This document shows, one piece after another, positions 27,085-35,858 of a DNA stretch of 64,000 nt. The notes beneath the pieces are model-generated. The model was not told the DNA's origin, made no database searches, and saw only the letters and a list, made by a program, of their open reading frames with translations. Made by a program: the position numbers and the translations under genes. The stretch's first letter is position 1, and each line of letters starts with the position of its first letter. Source of the DNA: Deltaproteobacteria bacterium (GTDB lineage Bacteria > Desulfobacterota > Desulfomonilia > UBA1062); NCBI GenBank assembly GCA_015486075.1, contig WFSG01000005.1:124001-188000 (forward strand), read 5' to 3'.

Positions 27085-28388
27085 TGGAAGAACTTACACC
27101 AAGAGAGATAGTGGCCGAGCTGGATAAGTATATAATTGGTCAGGACAAGGCGAAACGTGCTGTGGCGCTGGCACTGAGAAATAGGTGGCGCAGGCAAAGA
27201 GTAGCGGAGGATATCAGGGACGAGATATACCCAAAGAATATAATACTTATTGGCCCAACCGGAGTGGGCAAGACCGAGATAGCAAGGAGACTTGCTAAGC
27301 TAGCACAAGCACCCTTTGTCAAGGTGGAGGCATCCAAGTTCACAGAGGTTGGCTACGTTGGAAGGGATGTCGAGTCCATAATAAGGGACCTTATGCGTCT
27401 AGGCGTTCAGATGGTGAAAAACGAGGAAAGCGAGAGGATAAAAGCACGGGCAACGGAACTTGCACAGGAAAGGTTACTTGATTACCTTTTGCCGCTCGAG
27501 AGGGATGCCCATACAGAAAGCAGGGAAAAATTTCGCAAGATGCTAATAGATGGACTCTTAGACGATAGGATAGTCGAGGTTGATGTCAGGGAAACCTCCA
27601 TGCCTGCTATAGAGGTTTTCTCGAACCAGGGTATAGAAGAGATGGGTATCGATTTCAAGGAGATGTTCTCGAGTATAATGCCCAAGAGAACTAGGAAAAG
27701 GAAGATGAAGGTCAAGGATGCCCTTGATTTTCTAGCCCAGGAAGAGGTCAATAGGTTAATCGACATGGACAAGGTAACCGAGGAGGCACGCAGGCGAGTT
27801 GAAAATGCGGGCATTGTTTTTATAGACGAGCTCGACAAGGTTGCTGGTAAGCAATCTTCACAAGGTCCAGACGTGTCAAGGGAGGGCGTGCAGAGAGACC
27901 TTTTACCTATTGTAGAGGGTACTACCGTAAATACCAAGTACGGACCGGTAAAGACAGACCACATCCTGTTCATCGGGGCAGGGGCCTTTCATGTGAGTAA
28001 GCCTTCTGACCTGATACCAGAGCTTCAGGGTAGGTTTCCCATCAGGGAGGAACTAAATTCTCTCTCAAAGGAGGATTTCGTGAGGATACTTACCGAACCT
28101 CGAAATGCCCTTGTAAAACAGTATCAGGCGCTTTTAGCCACGGAAGGACTAAAACTGGTATTCAGCGACGATGCTATTAATGAGATTGCATCCATTGCAC
28201 AGTATATAAACGAGCATACAGAGAATATAGGCGCTAGGAGGCTCCATACCGTGCTTGAGAAACTACTTGAAGATATCTCCTTCAGGGCCACTGATATTAA
28301 GGATGCCGTTACCATAGATGCGGTCTACGTTAAGGACAAGCTAGAGCCCATAATGCAGAAAGAGGACCTTACCAGGTATATTCTCTAG
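27084..28388 (+). CDS. hslU: ATP-dependent protease ATPase subunit HslU
   Basis: AAA+ unfoldase that feeds substrates to HslV. The protein begins [24 protein letters not shown]; Walker [15 protein letters not shown], the pore motif GYVGRD, the intermediate I-domain (about 110-235), Walker B FIDELDKV and the C-terminal arginine-finger region with [20 protein letters not shown] are all present. The ATG at 27084 overlaps the hslV stop and is preceded by GAGGAG at 5 nt; the TTG three bases earlier is less likely. Confidence 0.96.
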   Translation: MEELTPREIVAELDKYIIGQDKAKRAVALALRNRWRRQRVAEDIRDEIYPKNIILIGPTGVGKTEIARRLAKLAQAPFVKVEASKFTEVGYVGRDVESIIRDLMRLGVQMVKNEESERIKARATELAQERLLDYLLPLERDAHTESREKFRKMLIDGLLDDRIVEVDVRETSMPAIEVFSNQGIEEMGIDFKEMFSSIMPKRTRKRKMKVKDALDFLAQEEVNRLIDMDKVTEEARRRVENAGIVFIDELDKVAGKQSSQGPDVSREGVQRDLLPIVEGTTVNTKYGPVKTDHILFIGAGAFHVSKPSDLIPELQGRFPIREELNSLSKEDFVRILTEPRNALVKQYQALLATEGLKLVFSDDAINEIASIAQYINEHTENIGARRLHTVLEKLLEDISFRATDIKDAVTIDAVYVKDKLEPIMQKEDLTRYIL

Positions 28389-28543
28389 TCTGACCAGCGG
28401 TTTTACGACCTTGAGGACATAGCACCCCGGTTGGTCTTACACGCACTCTGTTTTTTAATAAGTGATTAGAGGAGTTACTTTAGTAAGTTCGATTGGGTGA
28501 TATCTTTACTAGAAATTACAAATAAATAGTCGGATATGAGGAT

Positions 28544-28565
28544 CGGGGCATGAGACCATGCCCCG
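28544..28565 (-). terminator. Strong GC hairpin downstream of cspA
   Basis: Perfect 9-bp stem CGGGGCATG/CATGCCCCG with a 4-nt loop, 20 nt past the cspA stop on the minus strand. It lacks a clear T-run on either strand but sits between the convergent hslU and cspA genes, so a two-way stop or 3' mRNA-stabilising hairpin is likely. Confidence 0.5.
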
Positions 28566-28584
28566 GATGCTAGTTACCTTTATA

Positions 28585-28785
28585 CTACAGCTTTGTCACG
28601 TTAGAGGCCTGCGGGCCCTTTGACCCCTGTACTATATCAAAGGAAACTCTTTCTCCCTCTTCGAGGGTTTTAAAACCGTCTTCTTTAATGGCCGAGAAAT
28701 GAACAAATACATCTTCTCCACCGTCTTCTGTTATAAACCCATAACCCTTTTGGCTGTTAAACCACTTAACTGTACCTTGTGACAT
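28585..28785 (-). CDS. Cold-shock domain protein (CspA family)
   Basis: A 66-residue single cold-shock domain that binds single-stranded RNA and DNA. RNP1 ([10 protein letters not shown]) and RNP2 (DVFVHFSAI) are complete and the protein starts with the family's [12 protein letters not shown]. Ribosome site AGAGGTG stands 5 nt before the ATG. The upstream AT-rich region is long enough for the extended leader known from cspA mRNAs. Convergent with hslU. Confidence 0.96.
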   Translation of the reverse strand: MSQGTVKWFNSQKGYGFITEDGGEDVFVHFSAIKEDGFKTLEEGERVSFDIVQGSKGPQASNVTKL

Positions 28786-29114
28786 CTAAACACCTCTTTA
28801 GTTCTAGTTTCTTATCCATGCCAGTGACAAGAAACCTGTTTCTTATTTCTGAAATAGCGAGATTAAAATATTTAACCGGAAAGCTTCTAGTAGGTTTTCA
28901 TCGGTTTACTATTATAATTTCGTATTTCAGATGTTATACTTGATTAATGCAAATAAACCCTTATGTCAATAATAAAAGTTGATATTTTTAGCAGGATTAA
29001 TATTGCGTGATCTTTATCCTTGACAATGCCCTTAATCGATTTGATTATTTTATTGGTTTTGCTGTCCTTAATATCAGTAGAACAAGCTATTACAAGAGCT
29101 GCGGGGGCTGTAAC
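28786..29114. other. AT-rich intergenic region between cspA and the DUF3857 gene
   Basis: About 330 nt without a gene. It holds the cspA ribosome site and presumed leader, a small hairpin AAGAAAC/GTTTCTT (28829-28844), and at the right end the promoter for the divergent large secreted protein. An upstream extension of that gene's frame (29007-29114) is open but not protein-like. Confidence 0.5.
29020..29048 (+). promoter_or_regulatory. Promoter TTGACA-N17-GATTAT for the tandem transglutaminase-like gene
   Basis: A perfect -35 TTGACA (29020-29025) with a 17-nt spacer and GATTAT (29043-29048). Predicted leader of about 60 nt before the ATG at 29115. Confidence 0.55.
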
Positions 29115-32100
29115 ATGAAGAAGATCTACATGGCTTTCTTTTTCTTATTGATACCTTGTCTTGCCCTTGCCCATGTGGCGAAGCAAAGGTCACCTGAGAC
29201 AAGATGGATACCCATCAACAAGGATGCAGCAATAAGACTAGCAAAGGGAGTTTCAAGAGAAAAGTATCCCAACGCTGATATTGTAGAGGTAAGCGATAAA
29301 AGGTGGGTAAGATACAGGGCAGATGGAACCTATACCGAGATCTTCGAATCATACGAGAAGGTGCTCACGGAAAAGGGAAAAAGGTCTCTTAACGTAATAT
29401 CATCATACTTTACAATTCCCTATAATACAACAGGCTTTACAAAGGTAGAAATTATTAAGCCCAATGGTAGATCAATACCCGTTGATATAGACTCCAATAG
29501 CAGTGTCACGGTAAGCCACAACCAGATGGAGGAAAATATCTATAATCCCAACAGGAAGGTCCTTAAAGTGACCGTACCGGATCTTGAGATAGGGGATACC
29601 TTGCATTTTGTAATCAAGGATCATTTTAAGAAAGCCCTTTTACCGGGCACGTGGAGTGATTATGTTGCACTTCAGGGTTTAAACCCGATAGGTCGTTTTA
29701 CCTACACCATAGTTGCCCCAAAGTCCAGGCCACTTAAGAAGATCTCGATAAAAGACGAGGTAAGGGGAACTATTACGTACAAAAAACAGGAAGGAGATGG
29801 AGTAATAGTTTACACATGGGTTGCAAAAAATGTACCCCAGGTTTTCCCCGAACCTGACATGCCACCGGTATATACCGTTGTACAGAGGGTGCTCGTTAGC
29901 ACGATAGGAAACTGGAGATGGATATCCCGTTGGTACTGGAACCTCTGTAAACCCAGTTTATTTAGTATTACCCCTGATATGCGTGAAAAGACCCAGTTCC
30001 TGACAAGGGGCATAAAGAATAGGCAGAAGAAGATGGAGGCCATCTTTTACTGGGTATCGCACGAGATAAGATACCTTGGTATAACACTAGAGAAGAAGGC
30101 CCCGGGTTATGAACCGCATCCGGCTTCCATGACCTTTCATAACCGTGCAGGTGTGTGCAGGGACAAGGCAGCACTACTGGTTTCCATGCTCAGACTTGCA
30201 GGCTTTGATGCCTATCCAGTGCTAATTATGGTTGGCCCGAGGAAGGACCCTGACGTACCACAACCTTTTTTTAACCATGCCATTGCATGTGTACGTAGAA
30301 AAGACGGTTCTTCTTACATACTAATGGACCCGACGGACGAGAGTACCAAGGTTCTTTTCCCGGCCTATCTTGGTAATAGGAGCTACTTGGTTGCAACTCC
30401 CAAAGGAGAAACCTTGAAGGTAAGTCCGGTCCAGCCAGCTGACAGGAACATGATGGTTGTAAGAACAATGGCTGAACCAGGCAAGGGCAACGATCTTGTG
30501 GTGAAAACCACCTTCGTCTTCGGTGGAATAAACGATAATATGTACAGAGGGTACTTTTCTAGGCTCACAGCTGACGAGCTCAGGGCATTTCTGGAGAAGC
30601 TTGTTAAGAAAATGGCTTCAGGGGCCCGCCTGAAGCATTACATTATAACGCCCAGAAACATGCTTGATACAGAAAAACCCCTGAAGCTGGAGATGGATCT
30701 GGAGATAAAAGATGCCCTGATAAGGGGGCATAATGTTGTCATGACCCCTGTGATGGATTGGTGCAATCACGTGGGTATGGTACACTATCTCACGAGCAAA
30801 ATGGGGCTTGATAAGAGGAAATATCCATACGTGACACAGTACACATGTGGTATAGAACAACATTATGTCCTTAAACTGGTAAAATCACTCAAAAAGCCTG
30901 TCTTTCTCCCAGATTCGTATAAAATGAAGGCTAGGGGGGAGACATGGATCAGGGATGTGAAAGTGCAACATGGTTGTATGGATATTGAAGACGTATTCAA
31001 GATGAATCTGAGTGAATATTCGCCTAAAGACTACCTTGAACTAAAGCATGTGCTTAAGAAAATGGAAGAATCAAAAAAGCAGGTGCCCATATTTAGCATA
31101 AATAACTCGGCTGAGGTGGGAAGCATAAAGGCATGGTATACGCAATTTTACCCGGATGCAGTAATCTTAGAAGAGAACGATGAGTTTGATGTCAAGGATG
31201 CACATACGTGGACAGAGACGAGACATGTGAAGATGAAGATCCTCTCGTATGCCGGAATAAAGGATAATAGCGACATTTACATAGGATACAACCCCATATG
31301 GGAGAAGGTAAGGGTTGTAAAGGCATCGGTTACAACACCTTCAGGTAGAATAGTACCTGTAAGAAGTGGGGATATCAACGAGATGGACGCAGCATGGGTA
31401 GGTGATGCACCGAGGTACCCAAGCGGAAAGATTCTTGTTCTGAGTATGCCCTCAGTGAGTGTGGGAAGCGTCATTGATTACACCGTGGCTGTTGAAAAGA
31501 AAGAGCAGCCATTTTTTTCTCTAAACAACACGTTCATGTATCAGGATTTAATACTGGGAAAGGTTCACAGCGTGGTTCCCCATGCAAGGTTTTCAGTAAA
31601 TACGTGCCTTAACTCTTTTTATCCCATTGTAGATAGGAACATTATCCTGAGGCTCCCAACCAATATGCATGCAACCATCTCGGATCCTGGGAAGGGCTTG
31701 TTATTAAAGGGTACATTGGCCAAGGGGGAGTGGCTTGCCAATCTGTTGAGGGAAGAGTCAAAGGTTGGTGATAAAAGTGTTTATGAGTTTCACCTGAAGG
31801 ATGTGCCGCCAGTAAAGCAAGAGGATTACATGCCACCGTGGTACAGCTTTGAGCCCATGGTCTTTGTTTCAGCGGGTAACTGGAAATCCTACTCATCCGG
31901 GTTGAGAAAGATCTTGTTAAAGTCAAGTCTATCCCAGGAAGTTGCAGCTGGGAAGGCCCGTGAAATTATAAAGGGCATGTCGGATGATCTGGACAAGATA
32001 AGGGCTATACGTGACTATGTGGTAAAGACTATACACGCGATTGATATACCTATATTCAGCCTGCCTCTGCGTTGTATTTCTCCTGCGGACAGGACATTAA

Positions 32101-33161
32101 GAGATGGCTATGGTAACTCTGCAGACATTGCTGTGTTATTATACACCATGCTAAAAGCAGGAAACCTTGGACCTGAATACGTGCTTGCTTCTCCTGTCAA
32201 CTACGACAGGAGGCTCGTGGGCCCGGTAATGACTTACCCCAACCCTGCGTGGTTTCCTACTGTGCTCGTACGCGTGAAGACCTCCAAGGGATATGTATAC
32301 CTGAACGATACCGACCAGTACACGCCCATTGGCAGTACACCGGACGATGGCCACCTAGGGCTTGACCTGGCTAGTGGCAATGCATTCGAAATTACAGCTC
32401 TGGATCCGAGTTTGAGGGACAGGGAAGACATAAGTGTTGAGGTAGGTCTGTCTTGCAATGGTAACGTTGTTATTAAGAGGACGAGGAAGATCTATGGAAT
32501 GGCCTATGCCCACTTCAAAAAGATGTTTTCAGAAATAACTCCGGAAATGAGGAAACAGCATTTCCAGATACTTGTATCTGGGATAAGCAAGGGCGCTAAG
32601 CCAGCAGGTCCATACATAACTAATTATCGGGTATACCCGGGCATAGAAGAGTTATCAGTGAGTGTTAAGCATTATGCGGTACGCGAAGGTGATTACATAT
32701 ACCTAGAGCTACCTGGCATGGTAGAAAAATTCTCCGGCCTGGAAAGGATCTCAAGGGCTAATCCCGTCTACAGACCCTGGGGCATTAGGAGACATATAGA
32801 GATAAGTGTTAAATTGCCTAGTTCCCTAGGATCTGTTGAAATCATGCCCCCGAGATCGCTGGCAATAAAGATAAAGAATGCTGGTATGGTGAATCTTTCG
32901 TCAAGTATCTTGGGGGGAAAGGTAAAGATGCTTCTTATCATGGAGGATATAAACCTTAGGCCTTTCTTTGTGTTGCCTGATGAATATCCTAGGATTTCCT
33001 ATGCCCTCAGGCAATTGACACGCCTAGGTAGCAGGGTATTTCTTGCGAAGATAAAAAGCATAAGGCAGGTCGGCCTTGATACGTACCAATACCTTCATTA
33101 TGGAAACGAGCTTGTCTCATACCTGTACACGCTTGCCAATAGGCCAGGGTCAGTCCAATAG
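29115..33161 (+). CDS. Secreted tandem DUF3857/transglutaminase-like protein
   Basis: A 1348-residue exported protein starting with a signal peptide (MKKIYMAFFFLLIPCLALA, then HVAKQ). It has two similar halves. First half: DUF3857 beta domain (about 60-270), then a transglutaminase-like core with the catalytic triad Cys348 (GVCRDKAALL), His388 (FNHAIA) and Asp405 (LMDPTDE). Second half (about 670-1348): another DUF3857-like domain (about 680-840), then a second core aligned as GNSADIAVLLYTML, where the Cys position is Ser1002, the His position is not His, and the Asp (LNDTDQY) remains. Family function is unknown; periplasmic peptide or amide chemistry is inferred. Its 3' end overlaps waaA by 12 nt in convergent orientation. 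Confidence 0.85.
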   Translation: MKKIYMAFFFLLIPCLALAHVAKQRSPETRWIPINKDAAIRLAKGVSREKYPNADIVEVSDKRWVRYRADGTYTEIFESYEKVLTEKGKRSLNVISSYFTIPYNTTGFTKVEIIKPNGRSIPVDIDSNSSVTVSHNQMEENIYNPNRKVLKVTVPDLEIGDTLHFVIKDHFKKALLPGTWSDYVALQGLNPIGRFTYTIVAPKSRPLKKISIKDEVRGTITYKKQEGDGVIVYTWVAKNVPQVFPEPDMPPVYTVVQRVLVSTIGNWRWISRWYWNLCKPSLFSITPDMREKTQFLTRGIKNRQKKMEAIFYWVSHEIRYLGITLEKKAPGYEPHPASMTFHNRAGVCRDKAALLVSMLRLAGFDAYPVLIMVGPRKDPDVPQPFFNHAIACVRRKDGSSYILMDPTDESTKVLFPAYLGNRSYLVATPKGETLKVSPVQPADRNMMVVRTMAEPGKGNDLVVKTTFVFGGINDNMYRGYFSRLTADELRAFLEKLVKKMASGARLKHYIITPRNMLDTEKPLKLEMDLEIKDALIRGHNVVMTPVMDWCNHVGMVHYLTSKMGLDKRKYPYVTQYTCGIEQHYVLKLVKSLKKPVFLPDSYKMKARGETWIRDVKVQHGCMDIEDVFKMNLSEYSPKDYLELKHVLKKMEESKKQVPIFSINNSAEVGSIKAWYTQFYPDAVILEENDEFDVKDAHTWTETRHVKMKILSYAGIKDNSDIYIGYNPIWEKVRVVKASVTTPSGRIVPVRSGDINEMDAAWVGDAPRYPSGKILVLSMPSVSVGSVIDYTVAVEKKEQPFFSLNNTFMYQDLILGKVHSVVPHARFSVNTCLNSFYPIVDRNIILRLPTNMHATISDPGKGLLLKGTLAKGEWLANLLREESKVGDKSVYEFHLKDVPPVKQEDYMPPWYSFEPMVFVSAGNWKSYSSGLRKILLKSSLSQEVAAGKAREIIKGMSDDLDKIRAIRDYVVKTIHAIDIPIFSLPLRCISPADRTLRDGYGNSADIAVLLYTMLKAGNLGPEYVLASPVNYDRRLVGPVMTYPNPAWFPTVLVRVKTSKGYVYLNDTDQYTPIGSTPDDGHLGLDLASGNAFEITALDPSLRDREDISVEVGLSCNGNVVIKRTRKIYGMAYAHFKKMFSEITPEMRKQHFQILVSGISKGAKPAGPYITNYRVYPGIEELSVSVKHYAVREGDYIYLELPGMVEKFSGLERISRANPVYRPWGIRRHIEISVKLPSSLGSVEIMPPRSLAIKIKNAGMVNLSSSILGGKVKMLLIMEDINLRPFFVLPDEYPRISYALRQLTRLGSRVFLAKIKSIRQVGLDTYQYLHYGNELVSYLYTLANRPGSVQ

Positions 33162-34403
33162 CATATTCAGCGCGGTTACGTAATCGTCGGTTGTGCCTAT
33201 GGACGCTTTTAATACGCCACGTGCATTCATTGCCTTTGCCATGTTATCTTCGATGTTCTCAAATGCGTCTACAATGTATTTCCCTAGTTCTTCAGGAGAT
33301 TTTAACTTTAAAGTAAATGGCCCAACTACTTCTAGTGCCCATGCAAAGTTTTCCATGTGAGGCCCATGCATGGTAGGTATTCCCCATGCAAGTGGCTCCA
33401 GTATGTTTTGACCACCTGAGTCCACTAGGCTACCCCCTACAAATGCAATGTCGGATGCACCGTAGAGATAGAAGAGTTCTCCGAAGGTATCCACTATAAG
33501 CACATCGATATTATCTGCCTGTTGCTTGTCGTATCTGCTTTTCAAGGCCCATCTCATCCCGGCATTATCCAATAGCCTAGTCAGCATTATCCCACTAGAT
33601 GAATGCCTTGGGGCTAGGATGGAAAATAGGCCGGTAATCTTGTCCTTGGCATATCTGACGGCCTCCACAACATACCTTTCCTCTCCTTCCCTTATGCTTC
33701 CAGCTATGAAAACAGGCCTGTTCTCGGCACCGAGAGCTTTTTTTATCTCCTTTCTGTCATGCAGGTCAGCCACGTGTATGGAATCCAGTTTGAGATTGCC
33801 AAGGCATGTAACAGCATTAGCCCCTAGCCTCGAAAAGCGTTCCGCGTCCTTTTTGCTTACAGCAAGCACATGGGTATCCCTAAGTATTAAGTCTGATAAC
33901 TGCCTCAGGTTCAAGTACCTGGTAAATGTATGCTTGCCGATGCGGGCATTTATAAATACCACCTTTGTCCCCTTCTTTTTTGCCTCCAGTACTAGATTGG
34001 GCCATATCTCTGTTTCTACGATTACAAGGATGCTTGGCCTTACCGTTTCCAGATATTTTCGTATTACCCAGTTTATATCAAAAGGTAGTGGTAAGACAAG
34101 ATCGCTAGGCATCTCATTTGCCGCAATCTCTCTACCTGTTGCAGTCATGGATGTAACCATTATGAACATGTCAGGTCTTTCTGACTTGATCCTTTTTACC
34201 AGTTCAACGGAGGCCTTGACCTCTCCAACGGACGAAGCATGTAACCACATAACGACTTTTGGATCACCGATTGGAGGTATCCTGAACCCAAGTCTCTGCA
34301 TGATAGTGCCCTTGAAATTACTATGCCTACTGAGAAGTGGAATAGCTGGCCATACAAGGATGTTCCAGAGCAAATTATACAGTATGAGGATTAATCTTAC
34401 CAA
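33150..34403 (-). CDS. waaA: 3-deoxy-D-manno-octulosonic acid transferase
   Basis: Adds Kdo from CMP-Kdo to lipid A precursor at the inner membrane. The 417 residues begin with a membrane-anchor helix (LILILYNLLWNILVWPAIPLL), followed by GFRIPP, the catalytic-Glu motif WLHASSVGEVKASVELV, VFINARIGKHTF, FIAGSIREGEE and FVGGSLVDSGGQNILEPLAWG. The frame begins with TTG at 34403, seven bases inside kdsB, with AAAAAGG about 11 nt upstream; no nearby ATG exists, so TTG is the probable start. Forms an operon with kdsB, which supplies its donor. Confidence 0.94.
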   Translation of the reverse strand: MVRLILILYNLLWNILVWPAIPLLSRHSNFKGTIMQRLGFRIPPIGDPKVVMWLHASSVGEVKASVELVKRIKSERPDMFIMVTSMTATGREIAANEMPSDLVLPLPFDINWVIRKYLETVRPSILVIVETEIWPNLVLEAKKKGTKVVFINARIGKHTFTRYLNLRQLSDLILRDTHVLAVSKKDAERFSRLGANAVTCLGNLKLDSIHVADLHDRKEIKKALGAENRPVFIAGSIREGEERYVVEAVRYAKDKITGLFSILAPRHSSSGIMLTRLLDNAGMRWALKSRYDKQQADNIDVLIVDTFGELFYLYGASDIAFVGGSLVDSGGQNILEPLAWGIPTMHGPHMENFAWALEVVGPFTLKLKSPEELGKYIVDAFENIEDNMAKAMNARGVLKASIGTTDDYVTALNMLLD

Positions 34404-35104
34404 TTTTCAATAAACCTTTTTACATCCTCTGGCGTATTTATTTCGAAAAATTTTCCTTTGGATACGACCATCCCTATATTGATACCGTTCTCAAGGGCTC
34501 TGAGCTGTTCCAGTGACTCGGTTTTTTCCAGGGGACTTGGCTCAAGCCGCGTCAACCTCATGAGAAGGTCCTTCTTAAATACGTATATACCAACGTGCTT
34601 TAAAGGTTGCCAGAACCCTTCAGTCCTTGCGTAGGGCAATGGGGACCTTGAGAAGTAGAGCGCATTACCATTATTGTCATATACCACCTTGACTGTGTCT
34701 GGATCATCCATCTCCCTCACCGATGCAGGCGTTGCTATGGTAACCATGGTAGCGCCTTGTTTGAGTCTATCGATTGCTCTTGCAACGGCATCCTTGTCGA
34801 AGACGATCTGGTCGCCCTGTATGTTTACTACGATTTCGTAGTCTAGCATGCTTACTGCCTCTGCCACGCGGTCTGTACCAGATGTACAAGTGCTCGAAGT
34901 AATGACCACCTTTCCCCCAAAGCCTTTAACGGCATCCACTATTCTCATGTCATCTGTTGCAATTAAGGTGGTATCAATACTTCCACATCTAAGGGTATTC
35001 TCGTAGACCCATTGAATAAGGGGTTTATCCTTGATGAGTGTAAGTGGTTTGCCCGGAAAACGGCTCGAGGCATACCTGGCAGGGATAATAGCAGCTACCT
35101 TCAT
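34397..35104 (-). CDS. kdsB: CMP-Kdo synthetase
   Basis: Activates Kdo with CTP for the transferase encoded immediately downstream. The 235 residues carry IIPARYASSRFPGKPL, TSSTCTSGTDRVAEAV and NIQGDQIVFD, all typical of KdsB. The CTP comes from pyrG and the Kdo from kdsA/kdsC, which lie together at 54306-57237. A GAAGGAT precedes the ATG. Confidence 0.95.
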   Translation of the reverse strand: MKVAAIIPARYASSRFPGKPLTLIKDKPLIQWVYENTLRCGSIDTTLIATDDMRIVDAVKGFGGKVVITSSTCTSGTDRVAEAVSMLDYEIVVNIQGDQIVFDKDAVARAIDRLKQGATMVTIATPASVREMDDPDTVKVVYDNNGNALYFSRSPLPYARTEGFWQPLKHVGIYVFKKDLLMRLTRLEPSPLEKTESLEQLRALENGINIGMVVSKGKFFEINTPEDVKRFIENW

Positions 35105-35110
35105 ATCCTT

Positions 35111-35659
35111 CTAACCAAGTTCAACGCTGGCATTTAGCGCTTGGAGTGCCCGGACATGCTCTTCGTAGGATGACTGGTCATAAAGGACCATCCTTACTAG
35201 ATCTATTTTAGTATCACCCGCGAGATAATCCTTGATTGCCTTTATGGCTACCTGGGCTGCCTTGTAGACTGGATAGCCAAAAATACCGGTGCTTAGAGCA
35301 GGGAAGGAAATTGACCTTACCCCGTTTTCCTCTGCGACTTTTAGGGAGTTTATATAGCAGGACCTTAAGAGTCTAGGGTCATCTTCTGATCCACTATACA
35401 CGGGCCCTACCGTATGGACCACGTATTTGTTCGGAAGGTTGTATGCCCTTGTTATCTTGGCTTCTCCGGTTTCGCATCCACCGAGTCTGGAACATTCTTC
35501 CCAGAGTAACGGACCGGCTGCTCTGTGTATGGCACCCGCAACGCCTCCACCTGGAGCCAGTCGTTTATTGGCTGCGTTTACAACGGCATCTGTATTCTGT
35601 CTGGTTATGTCACCAACAACAAACTGTAACCTTGATCTTCCTATCTTTATTTCTTTCAT
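35111..35659 (-). CDS. Macrodomain protein (ADP-ribose / O-acetyl-ADP-ribose hydrolase type)
   Basis: A 182-residue macrodomain. Visible: DAVVNAANKRLAPGGGVAGAIHRAAGP for the adenine and distal-ribose loops and SISFPALSTGIFGYP for the diphosphate loop, typical of the MacroD/YmdB group that removes ADP-ribose or deacetylates O-acetyl-ADP-ribose. AGAGGCAGGG before the ATG supports the start. It heads a kdsB-waaA transcript but no functional link to Kdo is known. Confidence 0.93.
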   Translation of the reverse strand: MKEIKIGRSRLQFVVGDITRQNTDAVVNAANKRLAPGGGVAGAIHRAAGPLLWEECSRLGGCETGEAKITRAYNLPNKYVVHTVGPVYSGSEDDPRLLRSCYINSLKVAEENGVRSISFPALSTGIFGYPVYKAAQVAIKAIKDYLAGDTKIDLVRMVLYDQSSYEEHVRALQALNASVELG

Positions 35660-35695
35660 ATCCCTGCCTCTGGATTTTTGTTAGTTTAGACATGT

Positions 35696-35723
35696 GCTAT
35701 CATATTATGAACATTGAGGTCAA
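35696..35723 (-). promoter_or_regulatory. Possible promoter TTGACC-N16-GATAGC for macrodomain-kdsB-waaA
   Basis: Minus strand: TTGACC (35718-35723) with a 16-nt spacer and the weak -10 GATAGC (35696-35701), about 36 nt before the macrodomain ATG. Confidence 0.3.
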
Positions 35724-35777
35724 TTTCAGGAATTAATTAGGAAAGGGATGTTACATGCTCACCCCTTGATGTGGCAT

Positions 35778-35819
35778 CCCCTTTTAGGGGTTGTGTTTTA
35801 TATATCTATATTGTATAGG
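35778..35819 (+). promoter_or_regulatory. rpsA upstream region: hairpin and weak promoter
   Basis: A CCCCT-TTT-AGGGG hairpin (35778-35790) is followed by TTGTGT (35791-35796), 17 nt and TATAGG (35814-35819). The ATG of rpsA is 40 nt downstream. The hairpin directly abuts the -35, so it may be a terminator of upstream readthrough or a binding site. Confidence 0.3.
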
Positions 35820-35858
35820 TTGCCTTCTTAAGGGAAACAAGGATTGGGGGTATTTAGG

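Noticed and set aside
33526-34413. 295-codon plus-strand frame opposite waaA
   Set aside because: Fully antisense to the well-conserved Kdo transferase with no family motif; a shadow.
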